Shown here piece by piece: positions 52,637 through 62,428 of a stretch of DNA of 64,000 nt. Origin of the DNA: Algihabitans albus (lineage in GTDB: Bacteria; Pseudomonadota; Alphaproteobacteria; Kiloniellales; DSM-21159). Numbering within the stretch: the stretch's first letter is position 1; every line of letters begins with the position of its first letter. The stretch is taken from contig NZ_QXNY01000003.1 in the NCBI RefSeq assembly GCF_003572205.1, forward strand, positions 558,001-622,000, given 5' to 3'. The position numbers and the translations under genes are program-made. The notes beneath the pieces were generated by a model. The model was given only the letters and a program-made list of their open reading frames with translations, was not told the DNA's origin and searched no databases.

Positions 52637-54478
52637 TTGGGGACGCGAGTTTTGGGCAGACGGGTCGGATCAGGCCTCTTGCGGGGGCTTATTTTTTTGT
52701 GTGGTATTTTAGTGGCTGCAGCGGTTGGCGGCTCTGCCGCGGCGGCGCAGCTGCGTGCCACCGAGACCGAGACCGCGGCTCTGCCGCGTATCACCGGACT
52801 GGACAGCAGCGGGCTGCCGCGAGTGCTTTCGGTTCGCGATGCCGCACGTTATCGCAAGATCTTCGTCCTACAAGAAGACGGCCGCTGGGACGAAGCGGAC
52901 AGCACCATCGCGCAGCTCGAGGATCGACGACTGCTCGGTCACCTGAAACTCCAGCGCTATCTGCATCCCACCGCCTATCGGTCGTCTTACGGTGAGCTGA
53001 GCCGCTGGCTTACCTCCTATTCCGACCTCCCGGGCGCCGACCGCATCCATCGTCTGGCTTTAAGCCGCAAGCCGGCCGAAGCCGCACCTCCTCGCGCGCC
53101 GGAAGGCGAACGCATCACCCTGGGCGGCAACGGACCCGGTCTTTTCCGCTACACCTCACCGCGCGAACGAACGGCCAGCCAACGAAACCGCGTCGCCGAG
53201 ATCAAGAGCGAGATCCGTCGCGACGTCGCCAGACAACGTCTGACCGAAACCGAGAAGCGGCTCAACAGCTCCGACGTCCGGGATCTCCTGGACGAGGTGG
53301 AGCGGGCCCAGGGCTTCAGCAGACTGGCGGCCGGCTGGTTCTATCTCGGCCGCGACAAGGAGGCCATGGCGGCCGCACGCACCGCGATCCTGCTCGGCGG
53401 CGACAAGGCACCGGTCGCGTTGTGGGTTGGCGGCCTGGCCGCTTGGCGCAGCGGCGATATCGAAACGGCGTACAGGCGCTTTACGAGCTTGGCACGGGCA
53501 GAGCATGTCAGTGGCTGGATGCGGGCGGCGGGCGGCTTCTGGGCCTCGCGCAGCGCCTTGCGCTTGCGCCGGCCCGGCGAGATGAGTGGCTGGCTGCGCC
53601 TCGCCTCCGAACAGTCGCGTACCTTTTACGGCCTGCTCGCCCGCGCCGCGTTGGGTCTGGATACCAGCGTCGTCTTCGAACGGCCGGCGATTTCCCGAGA
53701 GGGGCTTGCGCGCCTGATGGAAGAGCCGCGGGTGCTGCGCGCCGCAGCCCTGCTGCAGGTCGGTCGCCGCGATCTGGCGGAAGCCGAACTGATGATGATC
53801 GAGGGCTGGCGCGATCGGGAAAAAGCCCGCGCCCTGCTGGCCCTGACGGAACGGGCACAGATCCCCGGCCTTGCCTATCGGCTGGCCAGCCACCTGGACA
53901 CCACGCCGTCTCAGGCCACCGATCCGGCGGTCACGGCCGCGCTCTTTCCGATCCCGCCTTGGGAGCCGCAGACCGGTTGGCAGGTCGACCGCGCCTTGCT
54001 CTACGCCTTGATGCGTCAGGAATCCGCCTTCGATCCCGAGGCCGAGAGCCGCTACGGCGCCCGTGGCCTGATGCAGGTCATGCCGGCCACGGCCAGCTAC
54101 ATCTCCGGGGATAGCAGCCTGAAGGATAGTGGCAGCGCCAAGCTGTTCGATCCGGCCTTCAATCTGGACTTGGCGCAGCGCTATCTGTTGCACCTGATGG
54201 ATAAGACCCAGACTGGCAACGACCTCTTCCGCCTGGCCGCCGCCTATAACGGTGGCCCCGGCAACCTGCGCAAATGGCAACGGCAGTTGCAGGAGGCCGG
54301 GGCGCCGCTGGACGATCCGCTTCTCTTCATCGAGTCGCTGCCGTCGCTGGAAACGCGGACCTTCATCGAGCGTGTGCTGACCAACCTCTGGATCTATCGC
54401 GCTCGCCTGGGACAGCCGGCTCCCTCTCTGGAGGCCTTGGCGGCAGGTGTACGTCCGATCTATGTAAAGCTCGACTAG
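52637..54478 (+). CDS. Soluble lytic murein transglycosylase (SLT domain)
   Basis: About 613 residues. Signal-type segment (LLRGLIFLCGILVAAAVGGS ... AAAAQ) at about 14-37, a superhelical alpha-solenoid middle (about 60-430) and the catalytic SLT domain at about 450-600: RALLYALMRQESAFDPEAES with the catalytic Glu, YGARGLMQVMPATA and AAYNGGPGNLRKWQ. It cleaves peptidoglycan to 1,6-anhydro-muropeptides in the periplasm, for growth, division or insertion of envelope machines. The start is TTG in any case: 52637, or 52652 with GGGGA in front. The perfect CtrA site just upstream hints at cell-cycle control. Confidence 0.9.
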   Translation: MGTRVLGRRVGSGLLRGLIFLCGILVAAAVGGSAAAAQLRATETETAALPRITGLDSSGLPRVLSVRDAARYRKIFVLQEDGRWDEADSTIAQLEDRRLLGHLKLQRYLHPTAYRSSYGELSRWLTSYSDLPGADRIHRLALSRKPAEAAPPRAPEGERITLGGNGPGLFRYTSPRERTASQRNRVAEIKSEIRRDVARQRLTETEKRLNSSDVRDLLDEVERAQGFSRLAAGWFYLGRDKEAMAAARTAILLGGDKAPVALWVGGLAAWRSGDIETAYRRFTSLARAEHVSGWMRAAGGFWASRSALRLRRPGEMSGWLRLASEQSRTFYGLLARAALGLDTSVVFERPAISREGLARLMEEPRVLRAAALLQVGRRDLAEAELMMIEGWRDREKARALLALTERAQIPGLAYRLASHLDTTPSQATDPAVTAALFPIPPWEPQTGWQVDRALLYALMRQESAFDPEAESRYGARGLMQVMPATASYISGDSSLKDSGSAKLFDPAFNLDLAQRYLLHLMDKTQTGNDLFRLAAAYNGGPGNLRKWQRQLQEAGAPLDDPLLFIESLPSLETRTFIERVLTNLWIYRARLGQPAPSLEALAAGVRPIYVKLD

Positions 54479-54539
54479 GCTGGCGCTCCCGATAGGCGCC
54501 GCCGCCACGCGCAAGGTGAGCGCGAAAAGGAGCTTCACG

Positions 54540-55094
54540 ATGGATGCACCCCACCGCCTCGATGAAAACCTGCCGTTTCTGTCCGTCAGTGTCGCGCTTC
54601 TGACCGTTTCGGATAGCCGCAGCCTGGAGGAGGATCGCTCCGGCGACACCCTGCAGCGGCTGATCGGCGAGGCTGGCCATCGGGTGGTCCGGCGCGAGAT
54701 CAGGAAGGATGAGATCGACCTGATCGAAGCCTATCTGAAGGACTGCATCGGCGATCCCGGCATCGATGTTGTGATCACCACCGGCGGTACCGGCGTCACC
54801 GGACGCGACGTCACGCCCGAGGCTTTCAAGCGGGTGATGGAAAAGGAGATCGAGGGTTTCGGCGAGCTGTTCCGCTGGGTCAGCTACGGCAAGATCGGCA
54901 CCTCGACTATCCAATCGCGGGCGCTCGGCGGTGTCGCGGGCGGCACTTACCTCTTCGCCCTGCCCGGCTCGACCGGCGCCTGCAAGGACGGCTGGAACGA
55001 GATCCTGCGCTGGCAGCTCGACAGCCGTCACAAGCCCTGCAATCTGGTCGAACTCATGCCACGCCTGCAGGAGCACCTGAGGCGGGCCGGCTGA
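54540..55094 (+). CDS. moaB: Molybdenum cofactor biosynthesis protein B
   Basis: 184 residues, MogA/MoaB fold. SVALLTVSDSRSLEEDRSG, the pterin-binding loop VITTGGTGVTGRDVTPEAF and the C-terminal ALPGSTGACKDGW(NEIL) are clear. The protein adenylates molybdopterin or acts in its handling. AGGAG at 8 bases precedes the ATG. The 3' end overlaps the convergent TIGR04282-like gene by 41 bases. Other moa/moe genes are not in the window. Confidence 0.93.
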   Translation: MDAPHRLDENLPFLSVSVALLTVSDSRSLEEDRSGDTLQRLIGEAGHRVVRREIRKDEIDLIEAYLKDCIGDPGIDVVITTGGTGVTGRDVTPEAFKRVMEKEIEGFGELFRWVSYGKIGTSTIQSRALGGVAGGTYLFALPGSTGACKDGWNEILRWQLDSRHKPCNLVELMPRLQEHLRRAG

Positions 55095-55674
55095 CACCGG
55101 CGCCCAGCCGTTCCAAGTCCGCCGCCTCGTCGACGTCGACCAGTTGCGCGACAAGAGCCACGCGCCGCCCCTTCAGATTGCCCAAGGTATCCGCCAGGGT
55201 CTCGGGGTGCGACCAGCGCACGGCGGCGAAAGGCAGGCGCAGAACCGGCCGGCGGCGGGCACCGATCAGCCAGTAACCGCCGTCCTCGGCCGGTCCGAGG
55301 ACCCAGTCGTTGGCACCCAAAAGGCGGAAAGCGCGAGCAATCTCGGCCGGCTGGATGCCGGGAATATCGGCACCGATCACGATGGTCGGCCCTCGAAGAG
55401 CCCCCCTCAGCGCACGACCCATCCTGCTCCCCAGATCGCCGCCACCCTGCGGCCGTCGCACGATGCGACCCGCCTCACGCGGCAGAGACCCGCCGTCCGG
55501 AGTCACCGCGACCGAAAGCTGCCAGCGCGGGTCCCTGCCCAGGCGCCGCAGCAGGCGCAATAGATTGAACCGCTGGAAGCGCCAAGCCGCCAGTTCCCCA
55601 GCGCCGGCCGCCAGCCGGCGCTTGCCGACTCCATAACGCGGCGCCCGCGCCATGACGACCAAGCGGTTGCGCAT
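55054..55674 (-). CDS. DUF2064/TIGR04282-type glycosyltransferase
   Basis: 206 residues, GT-A-like. LVVMARAPRYGVGKRRLA at the N-terminus, VIGADIPGIQPAEIARAF with the nucleotide-sugar/metal acid site, and GPAEDGGYWLIGARR. The family is named for arsenosugar clusters but most members sit elsewhere with unknown substrate. Start directly abuts the stop of the GT2 partner upstream (55675), so they are co-translated. Convergent overlap with moaB. Confidence 0.87.
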   Translation of the reverse strand: MRNRLVVMARAPRYGVGKRRLAAGAGELAAWRFQRFNLLRLLRRLGRDPRWQLSVAVTPDGGSLPREAGRIVRRPQGGGDLGSRMGRALRGALRGPTIVIGADIPGIQPAEIARAFRLLGANDWVLGPAEDGGYWLIGARRRPVLRLPFAAVRWSHPETLADTLGNLKGRRVALVAQLVDVDEAADLERLGAGVSRPASGAPAGVA

Positions 55675-56424
55675 TCAGCGGTAGAGCCGGGCCAGGAGGC
55701 TGGGTGGCAAGCCCAGGAAATAGAGCGCCAGCAGCGTCAGATTCTTGGCCGGCCGTCGCAGCCAGCCGTCGCGCCGGTAGCGTTCGGCCGAGGTCGTCGC
55801 CGTCGCCGGAAGTTCGGCCAGCCGCCGCCGCCCGATCCGGCGCACCAGCTCCACATCCTCCATCAGCGCTTGGCGGCTGTAGCCGCCGAGTGCCTGATAG
55901 AAGTTCCGCGGGATCAGCAGGCCTTGGTCGCCGTAGGGCAGGCCCAGGTTGCGGCTGCGCCAGTTGGCAAGGCGCGCGACCCGGGCAGCGGCCGGACTCC
56001 GGTCGTCGAAGGCCAGACGGAACCAGCCGGCCCGCCATCCTTCGCCCGTACCTGCCATGAAAGCCTGCACCGCTTGCGGCCAGCCGGCCCCCAGATGGGT
56101 GTCGGCATGCAAGAACAGCAGCCAGTCGCCTCCGGATTCCCGCGCACCGGCGGCGAGCTGCAGGCCACGCCCGCGCGCCGCCGCGATGAGTTGGGCACCT
56201 TCCCGTTCGGCGATCTGCGGCGTGCCGTCGCTGGAGCCACCGTCGACCACGATCACCTGACCGGGCGATCCCTGTCGCACGACCTCCAGGGTGCCGGGCA
56301 GGACCGCTGCCGCCTGCAGCGCCGGGATCACCACAGACAAGCGGTCGAGCGGGCAGCCGGTCGCGGCGGCCGGCTGCGGGTCTCGACTCTCGACGATCTG
56401 TTCCGATGGGGCGTTGGTCGACAT
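55675..56424 (-). CDS. TIGR04283-type family 2 glycosyltransferase
   Basis: 249 residues. LSVVIPALQAAAVLPGTLEV, VIVVDGGSSDGTPQIAEREG, LQLAAGARESGGDWLLFLHA followed by DTH (metal site), and YGDQGLLIPRNFYQALGGY. This and the DUF2064 gene form the usual pair. No arsM, radical SAM arsenosugar enzyme or phosphorylase was found nearby, so an arsenic role is not supported. The gene is divergent from the phosphotransferase gene, with the starts only about 30 bases apart. Confidence 0.88.
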   Translation of the reverse strand: MSTNAPSEQIVESRDPQPAAATGCPLDRLSVVIPALQAAAVLPGTLEVVRQGSPGQVIVVDGGSSDGTPQIAEREGAQLIAAARGRGLQLAAGARESGGDWLLFLHADTHLGAGWPQAVQAFMAGTGEGWRAGWFRLAFDDRSPAAARVARLANWRSRNLGLPYGDQGLLIPRNFYQALGGYSRQALMEDVELVRRIGRRRLAELPATATTSAERYRRDGWLRRPAKNLTLLALYFLGLPPSLLARLYR

Positions 56425-56454
56425 GACTGGGTCATGCTACTTGCCGGATCCGTC

Positions 56455-57570
56455 ATGCCCAAGCCGCTTGCCGATAACGAGGTCTTGAGGACCGCCCTGG
56501 CCGAAGCTTGCCCGGAGTTGACCGGAGAGCTGCGGCCTCTCGTCGACAGCGGCCTCGCTCACGACCATTACCGCATAGAGGACAGCCCCTGGCTTCTGCG
56601 CGTCCCGAAGCAGAGCCAGCGCGGCTATGCCGCCGCCGACAACTTGGCCTACCAGGCCGCCTGCTTCGAACGGGTCAGCGCCAGCGGCCACGGGCCGAAG
56701 CTGCGGGTCAGCTTGCCGCCGGGCCGGGGCCTGCCGATGGGTGCCCTGGTGGTGGAGTACATTGAGGGCCGGCCACCGCGCCTGCCGCAAGATCTGCCGG
56801 CACTCGCCGAGGCCATGGCGGCGGTGCATGCCCTGCCCTTGCCGTCGGCGGCGCAGCGGCCGCCGCTGGAGGACCACCTGGACCCCGTAGCCGGCGCGCT
56901 CGAGGAGATCGAGACTCAGGCGCGCTACCTGGACGGACCCGAAGTATCTCCGGAAACGCGCAGCCAGCTTCGGGAAGAACTCGACTGGGCGCGTGCCTAC
57001 GCCGCCGACGTGGACGGGCCGCCCCAACCGCGCAGCCTGGTGCTGACCGACACCCACCCGGGCAACTTCCTGATCAGGGCGAAGACCGGCACAGAGGCGA
57101 GCCCGAGGGCAAGGATGGACGGCGCTCGAAACGGCCGGGCGGTGATCGTCGATCTGGAGAAAGCGCTCTATGGCGCCCCCGCAATCGACCTGGCCCATGC
57201 CACCGTCTACAGCTCGACCACCTGGGACGTCGCAACTTCGGCGGTGCTCTCACTGCGGGAGATCGCCGACTTCTATCGCCGCTACCTGGACGCGATAGGG
57301 TCGACCCGGTCCGCCATCATCGCGCCCACCCTGCTGCCGCTGCGACGCCTCCTGCTACTGCGAGCCTTGACCTGGTGCGCCCTCTGGCGCGTCGAACATC
57401 GGGCCGAGATCTCGGAGGGAGTTGAAGCAGGCTGGGCGGCCGCACGCAGCAACCCGACCTTGATCGCCCACGTCGAAGACCGCACCCGCCACTACCTCGA
57501 CCCCGCCGTCGTGCGGCGTCTGCGTGGCGAATGGCTGGACTCGCCCGGGTTGGAGAGCTTATTCCGATAA
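56455..57570 (+). CDS. Aminoglycoside/choline-phosphotransferase-like kinase
   Basis: About 371 residues. Kinase-like fold with an ATP-loop segment WLLRVPKQSQRGYAAADN, the catalytic-loop counterpart LVLTDTHPGNFLI and metal site VIVDLEKALYGAPAIDLAHA (DLE where DFG-type motifs read DxE), typical of the APH/ABC1-related family. A drug-resistance role is not implied; many members phosphorylate sugars or lipids. ATG at 56455 is chosen; ATG 56434 in the same frame is possible. Followed at once by an 11-base direct repeat and the radical SAM gene. Confidence 0.75.
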   Translation: MPKPLADNEVLRTALAEACPELTGELRPLVDSGLAHDHYRIEDSPWLLRVPKQSQRGYAAADNLAYQAACFERVSASGHGPKLRVSLPPGRGLPMGALVVEYIEGRPPRLPQDLPALAEAMAAVHALPLPSAAQRPPLEDHLDPVAGALEEIETQARYLDGPEVSPETRSQLREELDWARAYAADVDGPPQPRSLVLTDTHPGNFLIRAKTGTEASPRARMDGARNGRAVIVDLEKALYGAPAIDLAHATVYSSTTWDVATSAVLSLREIADFYRRYLDAIGSTRSAIIAPTLLPLRRLLLLRALTWCALWRVEHRAEISEGVEAGWAAARSNPTLIAHVEDRTRHYLDPAVVRRLRGEWLDSPGLESLFR

Positions 57571-57591
57571 TCTTGTTTTGTTCTTGTTTTG
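57571..57591 (+). repeat. Tandem direct repeat of TCTTGTTTTG
   Basis: Two copies of TCTTGTTTTG with an 11-base period (57571-57580 and 57582-57591), immediately after the phosphotransferase stop and 18 bases before the radical SAM start. Phasing with one helical turn is compatible with a protein-binding site or promoter -35 region. Confidence 0.45.
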
Positions 57592-57608
57592 GCGGTATCT
57601 TGATCTCT

Positions 57609-58697
57609 ATGAATCAGGCTCTGCCGAACCAACCCACCAAAGGCCGGGGGGCCGTCAGCAACCGCGCCGGACGCTACGAGCGTCTGGCGAGCGAGCGGAC
57701 GGACGACGGTTGGGGAACCCTGGAGCGCGAGGCCGAGGACGCTGCGCCGCTGCGCACCGAGATTCTGCCGGACAGCAGCCGCAAGGTCATTGCCAGAAAT
57801 GATTCGCCGGACGTGCCCTTCGACCGCTCGGTCAATCCCTACCGGGGCTGCGAGCACGGCTGCGTCTACTGCTTCGCCCGGCCGACCCACGCCTATCTTG
57901 GCTTCTCGCCGGGCCTCGACTTCGAGACCAAGCTCTTTGCCAAGCACGAGGCGGCCGAACTCCTGCGCCGGGAACTCTCGAAGAAGGGCTACAAGCCCAG
58001 CACCCTGGCGCTGGGCGCAAACACGGACCCCTACCAGCCGATCGAGCGGCAGCTCAGGATCACCCGCCGGATCATCGAGGTGCTGGCCGAGGCCAGGCAC
58101 CCTTTCGGCATCGTCACCAAGTCCGACCTGGTGCTGCGCGACCTCGACCTGCTGGCGCCGCTGGCGGCGGAACGGCTGGTGCGAGTCTGCGTCTCGGTCA
58201 CCAGCCTCGACCGAGGCTTCTCCCGAGCGCTGGAGCCGCGCGCGTCGAGCCCGCCGAAACGCCTGGCCGCGATCCGCCGCCTGACCGAGGCCGGCGTGCC
58301 GGTGACGGTACTGACGGCACCGATGATCCCGGCCCTGAACGACCATGAGCTGGAGGCCCTGCTTCAGGCTTCGGCGGAGGCCGGCGCCGAGGCGGCCTCC
58401 TACGTCCTGCTGCGCTTGCCGCTGGAGATCGGCCCCCTGTTCGAGGAGTGGCTGGAGACCCATGTGCCAGACCGCAAAACGCGGGTTCTGGAGCAGATCC
58501 GCAGCGCCAGAGGCGGTAAGCTCTACGACTCGTCCTGGGGCAAGCGCATGCGCGGGGAGGGTCCCTACGCCTTCGTGCTCAAACGCCGCTTCGAGTTGGC
58601 ATGCAAACGCCTGGGGCTGAACAGACGCAGTTGGGAACTGGATGCGAGCCAGTTCCGCCCGCCGCGCAGGGACGTTGACCAGCTCGCTCTTTTCTGA
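57609..58697 (+). CDS. PA0069-family radical SAM protein
   Basis: 362 residues. Radical SAM cluster CEHGCVYC (Cys-x3-Cys-x2-Cys) at about residue 80, preceded by FDRSVNPYRG; the TIM-barrel core has SLDRGFSRALEPR-type and PMIPALNDHELEAL segments; the C-terminus ends PPRRDVDQLALF. The family is related to spore-photoproduct-lyase-like radical SAM proteins; its reaction is not established. ATG at 57609 starts at homology. The neighbours rnhB and ccrM are typical of alphaproteobacterial genomes, so the order is conserved. Confidence 0.92.
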   Translation: MNQALPNQPTKGRGAVSNRAGRYERLASERTDDGWGTLEREAEDAAPLRTEILPDSSRKVIARNDSPDVPFDRSVNPYRGCEHGCVYCFARPTHAYLGFSPGLDFETKLFAKHEAAELLRRELSKKGYKPSTLALGANTDPYQPIERQLRITRRIIEVLAEARHPFGIVTKSDLVLRDLDLLAPLAAERLVRVCVSVTSLDRGFSRALEPRASSPPKRLAAIRRLTEAGVPVTVLTAPMIPALNDHELEALLQASAEAGAEAASYVLLRLPLEIGPLFEEWLETHVPDRKTRVLEQIRSARGGKLYDSSWGKRMRGEGPYAFVLKRRFELACKRLGLNRRSWELDASQFRPPRRDVDQLALF

Positions 58698-58740
58698 TTT
58701 TGGCTGACCTCAGTTCCGATCGAGTCGAAAAGGGAGCAGG

Positions 58741-59358
58741 ATGCCGGACGATCGGCGCGAAATCGCCCTGGGCGCACGCGGAGGCAAGCGTATTGCCGGT
58801 CTCGACGAGGTCGGCCGCGGCCCCTGGGCCGGGCCGGTGGTGGCCGCCGCCGTGGTGTTGCCGCGGCACCTAACGCCCCGCCTGCGCGCTGCACTGGACG
58901 ATTCCAAGCGCGTCAAGCCCGCGTTGAGGCTTGAGTTGGCGGCTCTCCTGTCGGGTTTGGCTGAGGTCTCCCTGGGCCGCGCCGAGGTCGCCGAGATCGA
59001 CACTCTCAACATTCTGCAGGCCAGCCACCTGGCGATGCAGAGAGCCTTGGCCGGTTTGGCTCTTCCTCCCGACGCCGCCCTCGTCGACGGCAACCGCCTG
59101 CCCGAGCTGCCCTGTCCGGCCGAAGCCTTGATCGGCGGCGACGGGCTGAGCCTATCCATCGCCGCCGCCTCGATCGTCGCCAAGGTCGCGCGCGACAGGG
59201 AGATGGCGGAGCTGGCCGAAGTCCATCCCGGTTACGGTTGGGAGCGGAACGCCGGCTACGGGACAGCCGAACACCGAAGCGGTCTGCAGCGCCTCGGCCC
59301 CTGTACGGAGCACCGCCGGAGCTTCAAGCCGATCCGTCGTCTTCTGGAAGCGGGCTGA
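58741..59358 (+). CDS. rnhB: Ribonuclease HII
   Basis: 205 residues. [20 protein letters not shown] (with the first two catalytic acids), [21 protein letters not shown] (third acid) and [20 protein letters not shown]. Removes misincorporated ribonucleotides and RNA primers from DNA. GGGAG before the ATG at good spacing. It follows the radical SAM gene by 43 bases, likely one transcript. Confidence 0.96.
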   Translation: MPDDRREIALGARGGKRIAGLDEVGRGPWAGPVVAAAVVLPRHLTPRLRAALDDSKRVKPALRLELAALLSGLAEVSLGRAEVAEIDTLNILQASHLAMQRALAGLALPPDAALVDGNRLPELPCPAEALIGGDGLSLSIAAASIVAKVARDREMAELAEVHPGYGWERNAGYGTAEHRSGLQRLGPCTEHRRSFKPIRRLLEAG

Positions 59359-59518
59359 GGGCGAGATCCGTCCGGAAACCGCCTTCGCGAGACGAAGAAG
59401 CGGAACCGCGAAGCCTTCAACCCTACGTGATCTCGCCGAATCACCCCTTTGGACAGATTGCTATTCAGGCGCGCGCCCTAATATGGATTCGAGTAGCGAG
59501 TGCTTGAGATTTTATATT

Positions 59519-59902
59519 ATGGCGAGAGCCCTGAAACAGTTCGTCGTCTACGCCGTCGTCATCGTCACGGCTCTGATCAACGCCGGCCTGGCGGCCGCCT
59601 TCACAGCGGACGCGGCAAACGATGGGTCGCCGGAGGGCACTCCTCCGGCGACGTTTCAAACGCTCGCTCCTGAGACGCCGGACCAGGACAAGCCCGATGC
59701 CGACACCGGCGCGATCTCATGCGACGGTCTCTGTGTCGGTACAACGGTTCCCTGCGGCGCGGCTTGTCCCCTGATCACCGCGACAGCGGCAACGACAGCC
59801 GGCCTGTCGCCTTACGATCTCTTGAGGTTCCCAGTTACCGCCCGTTTCTCGAGGGGACTGGAGCACGACTTGGATCCAGGTCCGCCGAAGACTGGAGTTT
59901 AG
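59519..59902 (+). CDS. Small secreted protein of unknown function
   Basis: About 127 residues. Signal peptide (QFVVYAVVIVTALINAGLAA) then a mature part with four cysteines in two pairs (ISCDGLCVGTTVPCGAACPL) and a Pro-rich tail ending DLDPGPPKTGV. I do not recognise a family. It precedes the DoxX-family gene by 60 bases on the same strand, so a shared role in envelope or metal/redox stress is possible. The ATG at 59519 is chosen because the 12 codons before it add nothing to the signal. Confidence 0.6.
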   Translation: MARALKQFVVYAVVIVTALINAGLAAAFTADAANDGSPEGTPPATFQTLAPETPDQDKPDADTGAISCDGLCVGTTVPCGAACPLITATAATTAGLSPYDLLRFPVTARFSRGLEHDLDPGPPKTGV

Positions 59903-59962
59903 ACATCTCGGCACCGAACGCGGTGCAGGACAGCTAATCTCACACAGTCTTTGGAGGCTCTC

Positions 59963-60937
59963 ATGACGAATTCCTTGTCGGACTTCGCAAACAGTCTGGT
60001 TGGCGGGAAAGCCCTTAGAGGCCCCGGCCCCGAAACACTCACAAAAGATCAGGCCGATCAGGTGGCCCTCTATCTGCGGATCGGTCTCGGCACCGTGTTC
60101 GTGATCGGCGGCTGGTGGAAACTGTCTCGCCTGATCTCCCCAGAACGCGCGGGCGATCTGGTTGCGCGCTACACGGCCCCCAACGGATACATCAACGCCT
60201 TTTTTCAGGACTATCTGTTCGACGGGGGGCTGCTCACGCCCTGGATCTTTCTGACGGCCCTTTCGGCCTTCGAGCTGATCGCCGGACTCGCACTGGTCCT
60301 GGGGCTGTTCGTTCGCCCGCTGGCGATCCTCTTCGGGCTCATGATGTGGTCCTTCGTGGCGGCCCTGCCGGTCCTGACGACTCCCGGACTGAGACCGGAG
60401 GACAGCACCTACCTCACTCCGGCGATGATCGTTCAGATCCGCGATATCGGCCTGTCGGGTCTCTGCTTCGTTCTGGCCATGATGGGATCGGGCCGCTGGA
60501 GCCTCGATGGCCGTCTGATGAACAGGGGCGCGCCATCGCAGTTCCGCGGGTGGGGCATCAACGGGCTGTTGCTGCGCCTCTCCGTCGCCGTCGTCTTCCT
60601 CGCGGGCGGTGCCTTCCACGGACTGGATCACGTGAAGGCCTGGAGCGGACTTCCCCTGTTGCTGATCGCCATCGGCGTGCTCCTCGCCTCGGGTCATGCC
60701 GTCCGCCTGGCGGCCTTCGGCGCGCTGGCAGTCCTGGCGGTCTACTGCCTCGAGGCGATGAGCTTGGACAGGTCCCTCTGGGATAACCTGAACGCCGTCA
60801 AGCGAGAGGCCGCCTTCATCGCTGCCTCGTTCCTGCTGATCCGTCTGTCCGGCGGACAGGCCTTCCGGGTCGGGAGCCTGGTGAAGGCTCCGAAAGATCT
60901 GCTCTTCGGCGAAAGACGGGAGATGACGCAAACCTGA
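59963..60937 (+). CDS. DoxX-family membrane protein
   Basis: About 324 residues with some eight hydrophobic helices in two DoxX-like halves (residues about 35-180 and 195-320). The first half shows LYLRIGLGTVFVIGGWWKL followed by the region with GLLTPWIFLTALSAFELIAG typical of DoxX/DoxD. Members are inner-membrane proteins linked to thiosulfate oxidation, redox or surfactant-like roles; the substrate is unknown. GGAGG sits before ATG 59963; a TTG at 59951 would cover that site and is rejected. Confidence 0.85.
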   Translation: MTNSLSDFANSLVGGKALRGPGPETLTKDQADQVALYLRIGLGTVFVIGGWWKLSRLISPERAGDLVARYTAPNGYINAFFQDYLFDGGLLTPWIFLTALSAFELIAGLALVLGLFVRPLAILFGLMMWSFVAALPVLTTPGLRPEDSTYLTPAMIVQIRDIGLSGLCFVLAMMGSGRWSLDGRLMNRGAPSQFRGWGINGLLLRLSVAVVFLAGGAFHGLDHVKAWSGLPLLLIAIGVLLASGHAVRLAAFGALAVLAVYCLEAMSLDRSLWDNLNAVKREAAFIAASFLLIRLSGGQAFRVGSLVKAPKDLLFGERREMTQT

Positions 60938-60960
60938 CCATCGGGCTTGTGCGCGATGCG

Positions 60961-60994
60961 CCGCCAGCCCCTGACTCAGGTCGGGGGCTGGCGG
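60961..60994 (+). terminator. Hairpin terminator after the DoxX gene
   Basis: Perfect 11-base stem CCGCCAGCCCC/GGGGCTGGCGG around a 12-base loop, 24 bases past the stop. The following CCTTCGCG gives only a weak U tract, so termination strength is uncertain. The loop contains a GANTC site (GACTC). Confidence 0.7.
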
Positions 60995-61085
60995 CCTTCG
61001 CGTTCAGAGCCTTTAGGAGCCCAGGCGCGAATTCGCGCCCGGTTGTTTTCTCAGAAACCAAACGAGGACAATTTAGCAACGCTCT

Positions 61086-62354
<1,269 letters not shown>

Positions 62355-62428
62355 AAACCGTCTCCGAATCAGTTTTCGAACTGTCTTTCGCTTTGGCCAT
62401 TCAGTCGCCGAGGGATAGATTTTGAGTT

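Noticed and set aside
55870-56454. Plus-strand extension of the phosphotransferase gene
   Set aside because: It is the shadow of the TIGR04283-type gene on the opposite strand.
57571-57595. SOS (LexA) box before the radical SAM gene
   Set aside because: Only one GTTC half is present; the second half at N7 reads GGCG.
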